From assembly GCF_017876515.1 (NCBI RefSeq), contig NZ_JAGIOC010000001.1:3596001-3660000 (forward strand): DNA of 64,000 nt, given 5' to 3'. The DNA comes from Brachybacterium fresconis. Lineage in GTDB: Bacteria; Actinomycetota; Actinomycetes; Actinomycetales; Dermabacteraceae. Below, one piece after another: positions 9,987 through 18,253 of the stretch. Numbering within the stretch: position 1 is the stretch's first letter; each line of letters begins with the position of its first letter. A program made the translations under genes and the position numbers. The notes beneath the pieces were generated by a model. It saw only the letters and a program-made list of their open reading frames with translations, was not told where the DNA came from and made no database searches.

Positions 9987-10247
9987 TCAAGGACCTTCAC
10001 CGCGTCCTCTCCGATCTCCGAAGCGGATCGCCGTCCAGATCACTCGGATCCCACCCCAGATCGCGCGGGCCCGTCGGATCCCGCCGACGACCTTTGCCTC
10101 AGGGATCCCGTACTCGATGACCAGCGGAACGATCGCTGCAGCGCAAGCGGCCACGTAGAAGGCTGGGGCGATCCCGCCCGAGGGAGCGGAGTGCCAGGTC
10201 ACACCCTTACCAGTCGAGAGTTTCGTGGCGCTTCGCCTTCGCCCCAC
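9987..10247 (-). CDS. Hypothetical small protein with one membrane segment
   Basis: 86-residue frame starting at GTG 10247, 6 bp after the stop of the neighbouring membrane-protein gene and on the same strand. It has one hydrophobic segment (PAFYVAACAAAIVPLVIEYG) followed by a strongly basic C-terminus. No good ribosome site precedes the GTG, so translation may be coupled to the upstream gene or the frame may not be a gene. No family recognised. Its position in the minus-strand cassette is the main reason to list it. Confidence 0.3.
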   Translation of the reverse strand: MGRRRSATKLSTGKGVTWHSAPSGGIAPAFYVAACAAAIVPLVIEYGIPEAKVVGGIRRARAIWGGIRVIWTAIRFGDRRGRGEGP

Positions 10248-10253
10248 TCCATA

Positions 10254-10544
10254 TCAGCGGCGGCGATTCCGTGATCTGTGTTCCTTCGCCTGTTCCCACA
10301 GATAGCCGACAGCGAGCAGGACGGCAATACCCACCAGCGTTCCGAAGAACGTGATGATGCCGTCTGTGGGGCTGTCGAAAACGGCGTCGCCTGCGCCGAA
10401 GAGTAGCGCAGTGGGAACTCCGATGATCACCACGACGGCGACCACAGCGATCCAGCCGGTGAACTTTCCGGAGGTACGGCGACTCCTGTTGCGAACGGGC
10501 GAGTCGTGTCGGTCGGGTCGACCCGGGTCAGTGCTCCTCGCCAA
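10254..10544 (-). CDS. Small two-helix membrane protein, possible immunity protein
   Basis: About 96 residues from TTG 10544, which follows GGGGAAG at good spacing and lies directly after the stop (10547) of the secreted cationic protein. A GTG at 10568 would overlap that gene by 22 bp. Two membrane helices are visible (WIAVVAVVVIIGVPTALLFG; IITFFGTLVGIAVLLAVGYLW), with basic ends facing the cytoplasm. Small membrane proteins encoded immediately after an exported toxic peptide are often self-protection proteins, so an immunity role is possible but unproven. No named family recognised. Confidence 0.55.
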   Translation of the reverse strand: MARSTDPGRPDRHDSPVRNRSRRTSGKFTGWIAVVAVVVIIGVPTALLFGAGDAVFDSPTDGIITFFGTLVGIAVLLAVGYLWEQAKEHRSRNRRR

Positions 10545-10546
10545 GA

Positions 10547-11203
10547 CTAGATCTTCCCCAGAGCGCACTGCCCGGCCGCCAGAGCGAGCACGCCGACTAC
10601 GCCACCCGGAAGGACGGAGTGCGCGGCCTTCTTGGTGAGGAATTTCGCGATCTTAGGAGATGTCTTCCTGAGAATATTGAAAGCGATGGACGAAGCCTTA
10701 TTCCATTGCTTGCTCTTCAATGCTTTTCGCACGTTAGGTTCAGCAAGCGCTTTGATAATTGCTTTGATGTCCGCGATGCCAATCTTCTCTGCGAGACACT
10801 TGCCGAAATGAGCGTTGTCCCATTGTGGGGTGACAGCTGTGGGACGTCTGGAAGAGGCGGCTGCGACCAGCGCGGTCTGGTTCGTGTGGCCACTATCTAG
10901 CGCCTTGAACAGCATGTCGAAGTCGAAAGCTTGGAAGGTTCCGTCCTCCAGTCTGATCCCGCCGTTGGTCTCCACGTCCGCGAGCCCAGCAGCGGTGCTG
11001 TTCACGACAGTCACCTCTTCGTCGGTCAGCGAAGAGGTGTCTGCCAGAGGGTCGGAGCCCTCAGCTCGGGCAACGGCGGGCGCGGTCATCGAAACTCCAG
11101 CGACCGATGCGGCAACAAAAAGCGACCGCCGAGAAGGTGAGTAGCACGCGCCCGTTGTCCCGTTCGCTCCTGCGGCTTCGTCATGGCGTGTTGAACGCTC
11201 CAT
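10547..11203 (-). CDS. Secreted protein with C-terminal Cys-bounded cationic domain (bacteriocin-like)
   Basis: 218 residues. Residues ~25-50 form a Tat-like signal (SRRSLFVAASVAGV, then APAVARAEG). The mature N-terminal half is acidic. The C-terminal ~75 residues are Lys-rich and amphipathic, bounded by a Cys in FGKCLAEK and a Cys in AAGQCALGKI. This layout recalls secreted proteins with a disulfide-closed hydrophobic/cationic tail, some suspected to be antimicrobial, but I cannot name a family. ATG 11203 has GAGAGG about 11 nt upstream. GC content is visibly below the surroundings and a dead IS256 element adjoins it, both signs of transfer. Next gene: a possible immunity protein. Confidence 0.65.
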   Translation of the reverse strand: MERSTRHDEAAGANGTTGACYSPSRRSLFVAASVAGVSMTAPAVARAEGSDPLADTSSLTDEEVTVVNSTAAGLADVETNGGIRLEDGTFQAFDFDMLFKALDSGHTNQTALVAAASSRRPTAVTPQWDNAHFGKCLAEKIGIADIKAIIKALAEPNVRKALKSKQWNKASSIAFNILRKTSPKIAKFLTKKAAHSVLPGGVVGVLALAAGQCALGKI

Positions 11204-11228
11204 TGCGTGCACTACCTCTCTGCGGGAT

Positions 11229-12380
11229 CTAACGGAACCCTCGGGGGAAACTCGACCGTAGCATCCTCCCCGTGGTGGCTCGAAGGTGCCGGCCGGGCCG
11301 GACTTCCATCCGAAGCCTCGAACACGCCCTCCCGTTCGCGAAAGGCGGCCCAGGCTGCGGTGGGATATGCCGGCACACGTGTTCGTCCACGCCTGGGGCG
11401 GCATGTTGTCGCTCCCCTGATTCGTGGTCGGTCTGGTCGTCGGGGCGTTCGACGAGTTGGCCTTTCTCGAATAGCGCTCCGGCGCGGACGAGTGCGACCA
11501 GGTGGGGTGCGTTCACGGCGCCACCAGGTCGGGGCGGACTCGATGAGCTTGAATGCCATCGCGATGCCGGCGGCGCGGGAGCCGGGCCCTTTGGTGACGC
11601 GTTGGCGCAGTCGGATGGTGGCGAACGTGGACTCGATCGGGTTGGTCGTGCGTGGGTGGATCCAGTGCTCGGCGGGGTAGTCGTAGAACTCCAGCAGTAC
11701 GTGGAGGTCGTCGGTGACCTTCGCGGCGGCCTTGGGCCGCTTGACGCCGTATTCGTCGGCGAAGGCTCTCGCGGCGGCCTCGGCGTGGGTGCGGTCCTCG
11801 GCCTGCCGGATCTCGGCCAGGGCCTTCTTCGCACCCGGCTGGGCGGACTTGGGCAGGGCGTTGAGCACGTTGGCGATCTTGTGGAACCAGCAGCGCTGTT
11901 CCCGGGTGGCGGGGAAGACGTCACGGAGGGCGGACCAGAAGCCCAGCGCGCCGTCCCCGATCGCGAGAGCCGGGGCGGCCATCCGGCGACGTTTGCAGTC
12001 GCGCAGCAGGTCGGCCCACGACTCGGCCGACTCGCGGTGGCCGTCATCGAGGGCGATCAGCTCCTTGGCGCCGTCGGCGCGCACGCCGATCATCACCAAC
12101 AGGCAGATCTTGTCCTGGTTCAGGCGGACCGTGAGGTGGATCCCGTCGACCCAGACGGAGACGGAGACGAAGACGTAGACGTAGACGTAGTCGGTGTCGG
12201 CCAGCGACCGGGTGTTGAACGCGGCCGCCTCGTCCTGCCACTGGCCGGTCAGGCGGGTGATCGTCGCCGACGACAGCCCCGCGGCGGAGCCGAGGAACTG
12301 CTCCAGCGCCGGGGCGAAGTCGCTGGAGGAGAGCCCGTGCAGGTACAGCAGCGGCAGCGCCTCGGCCACCTGTGGAGACT
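11229..12380 (-). pseudogene. IS256-family transposase, N-truncated and frameshifted
   Basis: Strong IS256 mutator-type transposase similarity: LPLLYLHGLSSSDFAPALEQF, the DDE-region motif WVDGIHL, IGDGALGFW, QRCWFHK and TTNPIESTFATIR. The protein begins at KSPQVAEAL near 12380; the usual first ~80-100 residues are absent and the DNA beyond belongs to another gene. Near 11521 a 2-bp loss shifts the frame, because the expected tail (AVNAPHLVALVRAGALFEKG) continues in another frame to about 11229. An expanded hexanucleotide run inserts YVYVYVFVSVS before the WVDGIH motif. The element cannot encode an intact transposase. Terminal inverted repeats were not resolved. Confidence 0.9.
12153..12190 (+). 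repeat. Hexanucleotide microsatellite AGACGN
   Basis: Six units of AGACGG/AGACGA/AGACGT followed by a partial unit, inside the dead transposase gene. In related IS256 transposases the corresponding stretch is a short DYVYxWVDGIH segment, so this copy has gained codons in frame. Replication slippage in a relaxed gene is the simple explanation. Confidence 0.85.
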
Positions 12381-12383
12381 TGC

Positions 12384-12455
12384 GTGCTGTTCGGCGTGCG
12401 CATGTTCCTGGCGGAGATCGTCCCGGCGTTCAAGGGGCTGTCCGAGAAGGCGCTG
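12384..12455 (+). pseudogene. Fragment of ascorbate PTS permease IIC (UlaA/SgaT-like)
   Basis: Twenty-four codons read VLFGVRMFLAEIVPAFKG plus LSEKAL, which matches the highly conserved UlaA segment (VRMxxAEIVPAFKGISEK) recalled from the family. Before 12384 the DNA is transposase; after 12455 the similarity stops and the next sequence reads as a GntR-type gene on the opposite strand. It is therefore a scrap of a lost PTS gene. The match is from memory and short. Confidence 0.6.
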
Positions 12456-12458
12456 TGC

Positions 12459-12596
12459 GCGCCGTGCGGTCATCCGCGATACCCCGGAGTTTACGGCCAG
12501 GGCCCGTTCGCTGGGGACGGAGAAGCCGACCGGGAGCTCCTCGATCTCGCGGCGCAGGTCGTCCACGAGAGTGCGGAACATGGAGCGGTCGACCAT
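12459..12596 (-). pseudogene. N-terminal fragment of GntR-family regulator
   Basis: From ATG 12596 the minus strand encodes 46 residues typical of a GntR winged-helix start: FRTLVDDLRREIEE, then the helix-turn-helix VPSERALAVNSGVSRMTARRA. The frame then leaves the family abruptly at about 12459 where the UlaA-like scrap begins. The rest of the DNA-binding domain and the whole effector domain are missing. GntR regulators commonly neighbour ascorbate PTS genes, consistent with both scraps coming from one deleted locus. Confidence 0.65.
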
Positions 12597-12824
12597 GCGT
12601 CGATCTTCGCACGGGCTCGGCGAGAGCACTTCGCCGGCTGTCGGCCGAGACGTGGGCGATGGCCCACCGGGAAGCTCGTGAAGCGACGACCAGGTAGAAC
12701 ACCGCGCGCTTGCCGTGTACGGTCCGTGACGTCGCCGGGCTCCGCGTCCGGCGTCGGCATGTCCTCGGTCGTGCCACGGTCGGGGACCTGCCCGCACTGT
12801 GAGAACGCTCGAGGAAAGGACACC

Positions 12825-13721
12825 ATGACCACGGCGACCATGACCGACGATCTCTACCGCACCCGTCTCACGGAGGCGGCCGAGCCCGTCGCCCGCGAGC
12901 ACCCCACCGTCTGGGGCACGGCGGAGGACGGCCCCTTCGACGCCGAGGCGCTCGCCGCCCATGAGCAGCGCGGCTTCACCATCCTGCAGGACCTCATCAC
13001 CCCCGACGAGGTGGCGACCTACCGGCAGGAGCTGGAGCGCCTGAGCGCCGACCCGTCGCTGCGCGAGGACGAGCGCGTGATCACCGAGCGCGCTTCCGGC
13101 GAGGTCCGGTCGATCTTCGCCGTCCAGCAGCTCAGCGAGCTGATCGACCAGCTCTCCCGCGATCTGCGGCTGCTGGAGCGCGCCCGCCAGCTGCTCGGCT
13201 CTGACGTCTACCTGCACCAGACCCGGATCAACTCCATGCCGGGCTTCCGGGGCAACGGCTTCTCCTGGCATTCCGATTTCGAGTCCTGGCACGCGGAGGA
13301 CGGCATGCCCGCGCCCCGTGCCGTCAGCTGCTCGATCGCGCTGACGCCGAACTTCCCCTACAACGGCGGGCTGATGGTCATGCCCGGCTCCCACCGCACC
13401 TTCGTGCCGAGCCTGGGGGAGACCCCCGAGAACAACCACCTCTCCTCGCTCAAGGGGCAGACGGTCGGCGTGCCGTCCGAGGAGGTCATCACCGACATGG
13501 CCCATCGCCACGGCATCGATCAGTTCACCGGCCCGGCCGGCTCGGCCCTGTGGTTCGACGCGAACATCATGCACGGCTCGGGCAACAACATCACCCCGTT
13601 CCCGCGCTCGAACATCTTCATGGTGTTCAACAGCGTCGAGAACACCCTGGAGCAGCCGTATGCAGCGGCCGCACCGCGCCCGGACCACATCGCCCACCGG
13701 GACGCTCAGCCTCTGCGCTGA
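12825..13721 (+). CDS. ectD: Ectoine 5-hydroxylase
   Basis: 298-residue Fe(II)/2-oxoglutarate dioxygenase that converts ectoine to 5-hydroxyectoine, a compatible solute. The EctD signature FSWHSDFESWHAEDGMP is present, with iron ligands H149 and D151, and H250 in FDANIMHGSGNN. Start ATG 12825 follows GAGGAAAGGA. No ectA, ectB or ectC lies in the window, so ectoine must be made from genes elsewhere or imported. A strong 15-bp hairpin follows the gene. The upstream neighbour is the gene scar, so its original context may have been lost. Confidence 0.94.
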   Translation: MTTATMTDDLYRTRLTEAAEPVAREHPTVWGTAEDGPFDAEALAAHEQRGFTILQDLITPDEVATYRQELERLSADPSLREDERVITERASGEVRSIFAVQQLSELIDQLSRDLRLLERARQLLGSDVYLHQTRINSMPGFRGNGFSWHSDFESWHAEDGMPAPRAVSCSIALTPNFPYNGGLMVMPGSHRTFVPSLGETPENNHLSSLKGQTVGVPSEEVITDMAHRHGIDQFTGPAGSALWFDANIMHGSGNNITPFPRSNIFMVFNSVENTLEQPYAAAAPRPDHIAHRDAQPLR

Positions 13722-13758
13722 TCACCGAGGAGGCGACCGCGCCACGGGTGATGTGAAC

Positions 13759-13801
13759 CGACGACGGGGACGGGCGAGCGGATCGTCCGTCCCCGTCGTC
13801 G
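13759..13801 (+). terminator. Rho-independent-type terminator hairpin after ectD
   Basis: Perfect 15-bp inverted repeat (13759-13773 with 13787-13801; arm begins CGACGACGGGGACGG) with a 13-nt loop, 37 bp after the ectD stop. There is no T-run, as is common in high-GC actinobacteria. Confidence 0.75.
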
Positions 13802-13943
13802 TCCGCGCCGGCTCGTCACGGGCTCCTTCGAAAGTACCGGAATCCTTGACGAACCCTGCGGCGCGCAGGAGCGTGGCAGTCGTCCTGGCGGGCTCCGCAC
13901 CGGAGCATCCGGGGACCGTTCCGTCTCACCAGGGGAGTCATCG

Positions 13944-15206
13944 ATGAAGGTCCTGATCTACGCCAACGGCACCGAGGGCGACATCCGCCCGTTCGTCGCG
14001 CTCGCCCGCGGGCTGCACGCGGCCGGCCACGAGGCGGCGCTGTGCGCCCCCGAGGGTTTCGTCGAGCTGGTCACCGGCCACGGGGTCGAGCTGCTGGCGA
14101 TGGACGACGAGATGCTGCAGCTGATGCAGGGCACGATGGCGCGCTTGCGCGGGCCTCTCGACATCGCGCGCGCGGCCCGGCGGATGACACGCTCCATGCG
14201 ACAGATGATGCTCGACCAGTGGACGGCCGCCCGGACGTGGCGGCCCGACGCGATCGTCTACCACCCCAAGACGCTCGGCGCCCCGCACGTGGCCGAAGCT
14301 CTCGACGTGCCGGCCACGATCGCCCTGCCCCTGCCGATGTTCACCCCCACCGGAGAATTTCCCATCCCCTTCATCGGTGACTGGCCGCTGGGCGAGGCCG
14401 CCAACCGGGCCAGCTACCGGATGAACCACTTCGAGATGCTCATCTACGGGTCGATGATCAACGCCTTCCGCACCCGCACCCTGGGCCTGCCCGCCAAGGC
14501 CCGCCTCGACGACCTCAAGCACCGTCGGGACGGCTCCCGCGTTCCGACGCTGTACCCGATCAGCCCGCACCTGGTACCGCCCCCGGCGGACTACCCCGCC
14601 TCCGCGCACATCACCGGGGCGTGGAGCCTCGACGATGGCGAGGAGGCCGAGCCGTCGGCCGCACTGGAGGACTTCCTCACCGACGGCGAGCCGCCGGTCT
14701 ACGTCGGCTTCGGCAGCATGGGGTTCGGCTCCGGCGCCACCCAGCGCACCGAGCACCTGGTCGCGGCGCTGCGCAGACACGGCCGACGCATCGTGCTGGC
14801 CACGGGCTGGGGCGGACTGACCGCCGTCGAGGGCGCCGAGGACGTCCTCAGCCTCACCTCCGCCTCGCACGAGTGGCTGTTCCCGCGTGTCGAGGCCGTG
14901 ATCCACCACGGCGGATCCGGCACCGTCCACGCCGGGCTGCGTGCCGGCCGGCCCACCCTGATCTGCCCGTTCCTCGGCGACCAGCCCTTCTGGGGGAAGC
15001 GCGTGCAGGAAGCCGGCGTCGGCCCCGCGCCGGTGCCGCGGCGCGTGCTGGCCAGCGACCGGGGCGACCGACTCGAGGAGGCCGTCGACCGTCTGCTGCA
15101 CGACGACGGGATCCGCGAACGCGCCGCCGAGCTCGGGCGCGCGATGCGCACCGAGGACGGCGTCGCCGCGGCGGTCGAGATCCTCACCGGCGACGACGGC
15201 CCGTGA
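13944..15206 (+). CDS. GT1-type glycosyltransferase (UDP-glucosyltransferase/sterol or macrolide type)
   Basis: 420-residue GT-B fold enzyme. The N-terminus (MKVLIYANGTEGDIRPFVAL) matches the acceptor domain of sterol/macrolide glucosyltransferases. The C-terminal donor-binding motif reads HHGGSGTVHAGLRAGRPTL, followed by PFLGDQPFWGKRV, which is diagnostic for this family. It would transfer a sugar from a nucleotide donor to a lipophilic acceptor. AGGGGAG precedes the ATG at good spacing. No biosynthetic cluster surrounds it, so the acceptor is unknown. Confidence 0.9.
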   Translation: MKVLIYANGTEGDIRPFVALARGLHAAGHEAALCAPEGFVELVTGHGVELLAMDDEMLQLMQGTMARLRGPLDIARAARRMTRSMRQMMLDQWTAARTWRPDAIVYHPKTLGAPHVAEALDVPATIALPLPMFTPTGEFPIPFIGDWPLGEAANRASYRMNHFEMLIYGSMINAFRTRTLGLPAKARLDDLKHRRDGSRVPTLYPISPHLVPPPADYPASAHITGAWSLDDGEEAEPSAALEDFLTDGEPPVYVGFGSMGFGSGATQRTEHLVAALRRHGRRIVLATGWGGLTAVEGAEDVLSLTSASHEWLFPRVEAVIHHGGSGTVHAGLRAGRPTLICPFLGDQPFWGKRVQEAGVGPAPVPRRVLASDRGDRLEEAVDRLLHDDGIRERAAELGRAMRTEDGVAAAVEILTGDDGP

Positions 15207-15284
15207 GAACGCTTGCGGTGCGCCTCCTGCGGAGATCAGCGAGGCGAGGGCCCGCCAGGGCGGAGACGAGGTCCCGGCGCGAGC

Positions 15285-15923
15285 TCACCGCCACAGGAAG
15301 CAGTGCGTGTACCCGCTGTCAGCGGTGATCCGCTCCAGCTCGAAACGGTCCGTGAGCTCCTCGGGGCTCTCCCACAGCTTCAGTCCGGTGCCGAGATCCC
15401 ACGGGGCGACGGCGATGTGCATCTCGTCGATCAGGTCCGCCTCGAGGAACTCGCGGACGGTGCTGACCCCGCCGCCGATCCGCACGTCCTGACCGTCGGC
15501 CGCCGCGGTGGCCTGCGCGAGGGCGTCGGCCGGGGTCGCATCCAGGAAGTGGAAGGTGGTCTCGCCGAGCGAGAACGACGGGCGCACGTGATGGGTCAGC
15601 ACGAACACCGGGGTGTGGAACGGCGGTTCGTCGCCCCACCATCCCTGCCAGGACTCGTCGGCCCAGGGCCCGCGCTGCGGACCGAACTTGTTCCGCCCCA
15701 TGATCTCGGCGCCGATGTTCCGGGCGAAGTCCCGGGTGAGGTGATCCTCGAATCCGCGCGACCCGCCCGGATCGGTGCGGCCCGGCCAGCCGGCCGTGGG
15801 AAAGGCCCAGGTGAACAGTTCGCCGGGATCGACATGGCCGAAGGGCTGCTCGTAGCTCTGCTCCTGACCGGCTCCGATGCCGTCGCGGGAGACGGTGAAG
15901 TTCTGGACACGGACACGAGTCAT
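15285..15923 (-). CDS. Dihydrofolate reductase/RibD-C-like family protein
   Basis: 212-residue protein of the bacterial DHFR-like (RibD C-terminal) family. Typical elements are VQNFTVSRDGIGAG at the start, IMGRNKFGP, TPVFVLTHH and IGGGVSTVREFLEADLIDEMHI. Family members are NADPH-dependent reductases of mostly unknown substrate. ATG 15923 follows GAGGAGG; an upstream in-frame extension lacks homology. It converges with the glycosyltransferase gene with a 78-bp gap. Confidence 0.9.
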   Translation of the reverse strand: MTRVRVQNFTVSRDGIGAGQEQSYEQPFGHVDPGELFTWAFPTAGWPGRTDPGGSRGFEDHLTRDFARNIGAEIMGRNKFGPQRGPWADESWQGWWGDEPPFHTPVFVLTHHVRPSFSLGETTFHFLDATPADALAQATAAADGQDVRIGGGVSTVREFLEADLIDEMHIAVAPWDLGTGLKLWESPEELTDRFELERITADSGYTHCFLWR

Positions 15924-16077
15924 GGGGGAGCCCTCCTCGGGCCTCGGAACCTCGGAATCCCACCCATCGTGCCCGGCAGCGGGCGCGGTGTCACCACGTT
16001 TCCGGATGTCCGCACTGGGCACCGCGGACCGCTCCCGCTACGGTGGTCCGGCAACGACGCAGACGATGAGGTGAGCG

Positions 16078-16869
16078 ATGTTCGTCCTCGACCAGGGCAG
16101 CGGACCGGCCGTGGTGCTGGTGCCGGGCCTGGGCTGCGACCACACGATGTACGTACCCCAGTTCGACGCGCTGTCGGGCATGCGTCTGCTGGCCGTGGAC
16201 CTGCGCGGCACCGGGCGCTCGCCGAGCCTCGAGAGCATCCCACTCGCCGACGTGCTCACCACCCAGGCCGACGACATCGCCGACGCTCTGCACGAGCGCG
16301 ACATCGGCAGCGCCCACCTCGTCGGCATCTCCTACGGCGGCGTCGTGGTCCAGCAAATGATGGCGCGCCACGCCGCGCTGGTCCGCTCCGCGGTGATCTG
16401 CGACAGTCTGTGCGACACCGGGGCCCGCACGCTGTCCGAGCGGGTCCAGCTGTGGCCCGCGCACCTGCAGCCGGTGATGCTGCGCGCCATTCCCCGTCGG
16501 GCGCTGGCGAGAGCGACCCGCGCGGCCTACCCGCGCTGGCCCGAGGCCGGCGAGGCGATGGCCGACATCTTCTTCGCGGACCAGGGCGACCTCATCACCC
16601 AGCGCCGCGTGGTCAACCGGATTCGCTTCGAGCAGATGCTGCGTGGCTGCGAGACGCCGACGCTGTGCCTGGTCGGCGACCAGTCCGCCCTCGCGAAGTC
16701 GATGATGGTCCGTACCCACGACGCGCTGCCGCACTCCGAGTTCCACATCATCCCCGACTCCTTCGACCCCTCCAGCCTCTGCAACCCGGAGGCCTTCACT
16801 GCTCACCTTCAGCGCTGGGTCACCGCGCGGGAGGCGGGGGAGCGGCTCGGGCTGCCGCTGATGGGCTGA
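16078..16869 (+). CDS. Alpha/beta-fold hydrolase
   Basis: 263 residues. The oxyanion-hole motif VPGLGCDHTMY and LRGTGRSP, the nucleophile elbow GISYGG (Ser) and a late acid in VGDQSALAKSM define an alpha/beta hydrolase; the last strand ends near the hydrophilic tail. Substrate unknown; 3-oxoadipate lactonase-like or esterase relatives share this arrangement. Divergent from the DHFR-like gene with 154 bp between them. No signal peptide. Confidence 0.87.
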   Translation: MFVLDQGSGPAVVLVPGLGCDHTMYVPQFDALSGMRLLAVDLRGTGRSPSLESIPLADVLTTQADDIADALHERDIGSAHLVGISYGGVVVQQMMARHAALVRSAVICDSLCDTGARTLSERVQLWPAHLQPVMLRAIPRRALARATRAAYPRWPEAGEAMADIFFADQGDLITQRRVVNRIRFEQMLRGCETPTLCLVGDQSALAKSMMVRTHDALPHSEFHIIPDSFDPSSLCNPEAFTAHLQRWVTAREAGERLGLPLMG

Positions 16870-17025
16870 GGGATGTTCGGCGGCGGGCGCGCTCCCGCGG
16901 GGCGCCGGGCGCCGCGTGCGCAGCCGACCGACCGACACACTCGATACGCTCGCAGGAGCAGCCCCGCCCTCGCGGGAGCGCCCCGCCATCGCAGGGAACC
17001 CCACCGCCGTCGAAGGAGACCTCCA

Positions 17026-18204
17026 GTGCCCAGCATCGACGAACTCGACGCGATCACCCAGGACGAGCTCATCGCTACCGGCGCCACCCGCTGGGCCCGC
17101 GGCGACGACGTGATCGGCGCCTTCGTCGCCGAGATGGACTTCGGCACCGCCGCGCCGATCACCCGGCGGCTGCACCGCGAGGTGGACCGCGGCGCCTTCG
17201 GGTACCTCCCCGCCGCCCTGAGGGCAGAGATGCAGCAGGCCACCGCGGAGTTCCTGCATCGTCGGACGGGATGGACGGTGGACCCAGCCGACATCCACGA
17301 GATGCCCGACGTCATCTCCGTGTACGAGGCGGTGCTGGACCACTTCCTGGTCCCCGGCGCGAAGCTCATCGTCCCCACCCCGTCCTACATGCCCTTCCTC
17401 CAGGTCCCCGACCTCCATGACCGGGAGATCCTCGAGGTCGAGATGCTCGCCGACGACGCCGGCCGCTACCACTACGACCTCGACGCCCTGGAAGCCGCCT
17501 TCGACGCCGGCGGCGAGCTGCTCGTGCTGTGCAACCCTCACAACCCCACCGGGCGGGTCTTCACCCGCGAGGAGATGGAGCCGCTGGTCGAGCTGGTGGA
17601 CCGCAAGGGCGGCCGGGTCTTCTCCGACGAGATCTGGATGCCGCTGGTGCTCCAGGGCGAGCACATCCCCTACGCGACGCTGAGCGAGACCGCCGCCGGG
17701 CACGCGATCACCGCCGTCGCCGCCTCGAAGGCCTTCAACCTGCCCGGACTCAAATGCGCCCAGATGATCACCAGCAACGATGCCGACCGCGCTCACTGGG
17801 CCGAGGTGGGGCACTTCCCCATGCACGCCGCCGCGAACCTCGGCCTCGCCGCCGCCTCGGCCGCCTACGGAGACAGCACGGACTGGCTCGAGGACATCGT
17901 GACCTACCTGCGCCGCAACCGCGAGACCCTCACCGAGATGGTCGCGAGGCTCCTCCCGAAGGCGCGGATCACCACCCTGGAGGGCACCTACGTGGCCTGG
18001 CTCGACCTGCGCGCCTACGGCATCACCGGCTCCCTGCACGATCATCTGCTCGAGCACGCCCGCGTCGAATGCACCGACGGCACCGCCTGCGGCCGGTCAT
18101 GGGAGGGCCACATCCGCTTCATCTACGCCATGCCGCACCCACTGCTGGTCGAGGCGATCACCCGGATCGCGAACGTGCTGGAGCCGGAGCGCGCCGGGCG
18201 GTGA
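17026..18204 (+). CDS. PatB/MalY-type PLP-dependent C-S lyase
   Basis: 392-residue fold-type I PLP enzyme of the MalY/PatB group, which cleaves cystathionine or other Cys S-conjugates. Signatures: VAEMDFGTAAPI near the N-terminus, CNPHNPTGRVFT, SDEIWMPLV and the PLP-binding K235 in AASKAFNLPGLKCA. The GTG start at 17026 is set by AAGGAG at 17013-17018; upstream in-frame sequence is low-complexity. In actinobacteria such lyases serve transsulfuration or the breakdown of thiol conjugates. It is followed by a 49-bp gap and the reductase gene. Confidence 0.92.
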   Translation: MPSIDELDAITQDELIATGATRWARGDDVIGAFVAEMDFGTAAPITRRLHREVDRGAFGYLPAALRAEMQQATAEFLHRRTGWTVDPADIHEMPDVISVYEAVLDHFLVPGAKLIVPTPSYMPFLQVPDLHDREILEVEMLADDAGRYHYDLDALEAAFDAGGELLVLCNPHNPTGRVFTREEMEPLVELVDRKGGRVFSDEIWMPLVLQGEHIPYATLSETAAGHAITAVAASKAFNLPGLKCAQMITSNDADRAHWAEVGHFPMHAAANLGLAAASAAYGDSTDWLEDIVTYLRRNRETLTEMVARLLPKARITTLEGTYVAWLDLRAYGITGSLHDHLLEHARVECTDGTACGRSWEGHIRFIYAMPHPLLVEAITRIANVLEPERAGR

Positions 18205-18253
18205 CCGGACACCGGCGGGGGATGCCCCCTGGCACCCGCATCGCACTGTCGTC

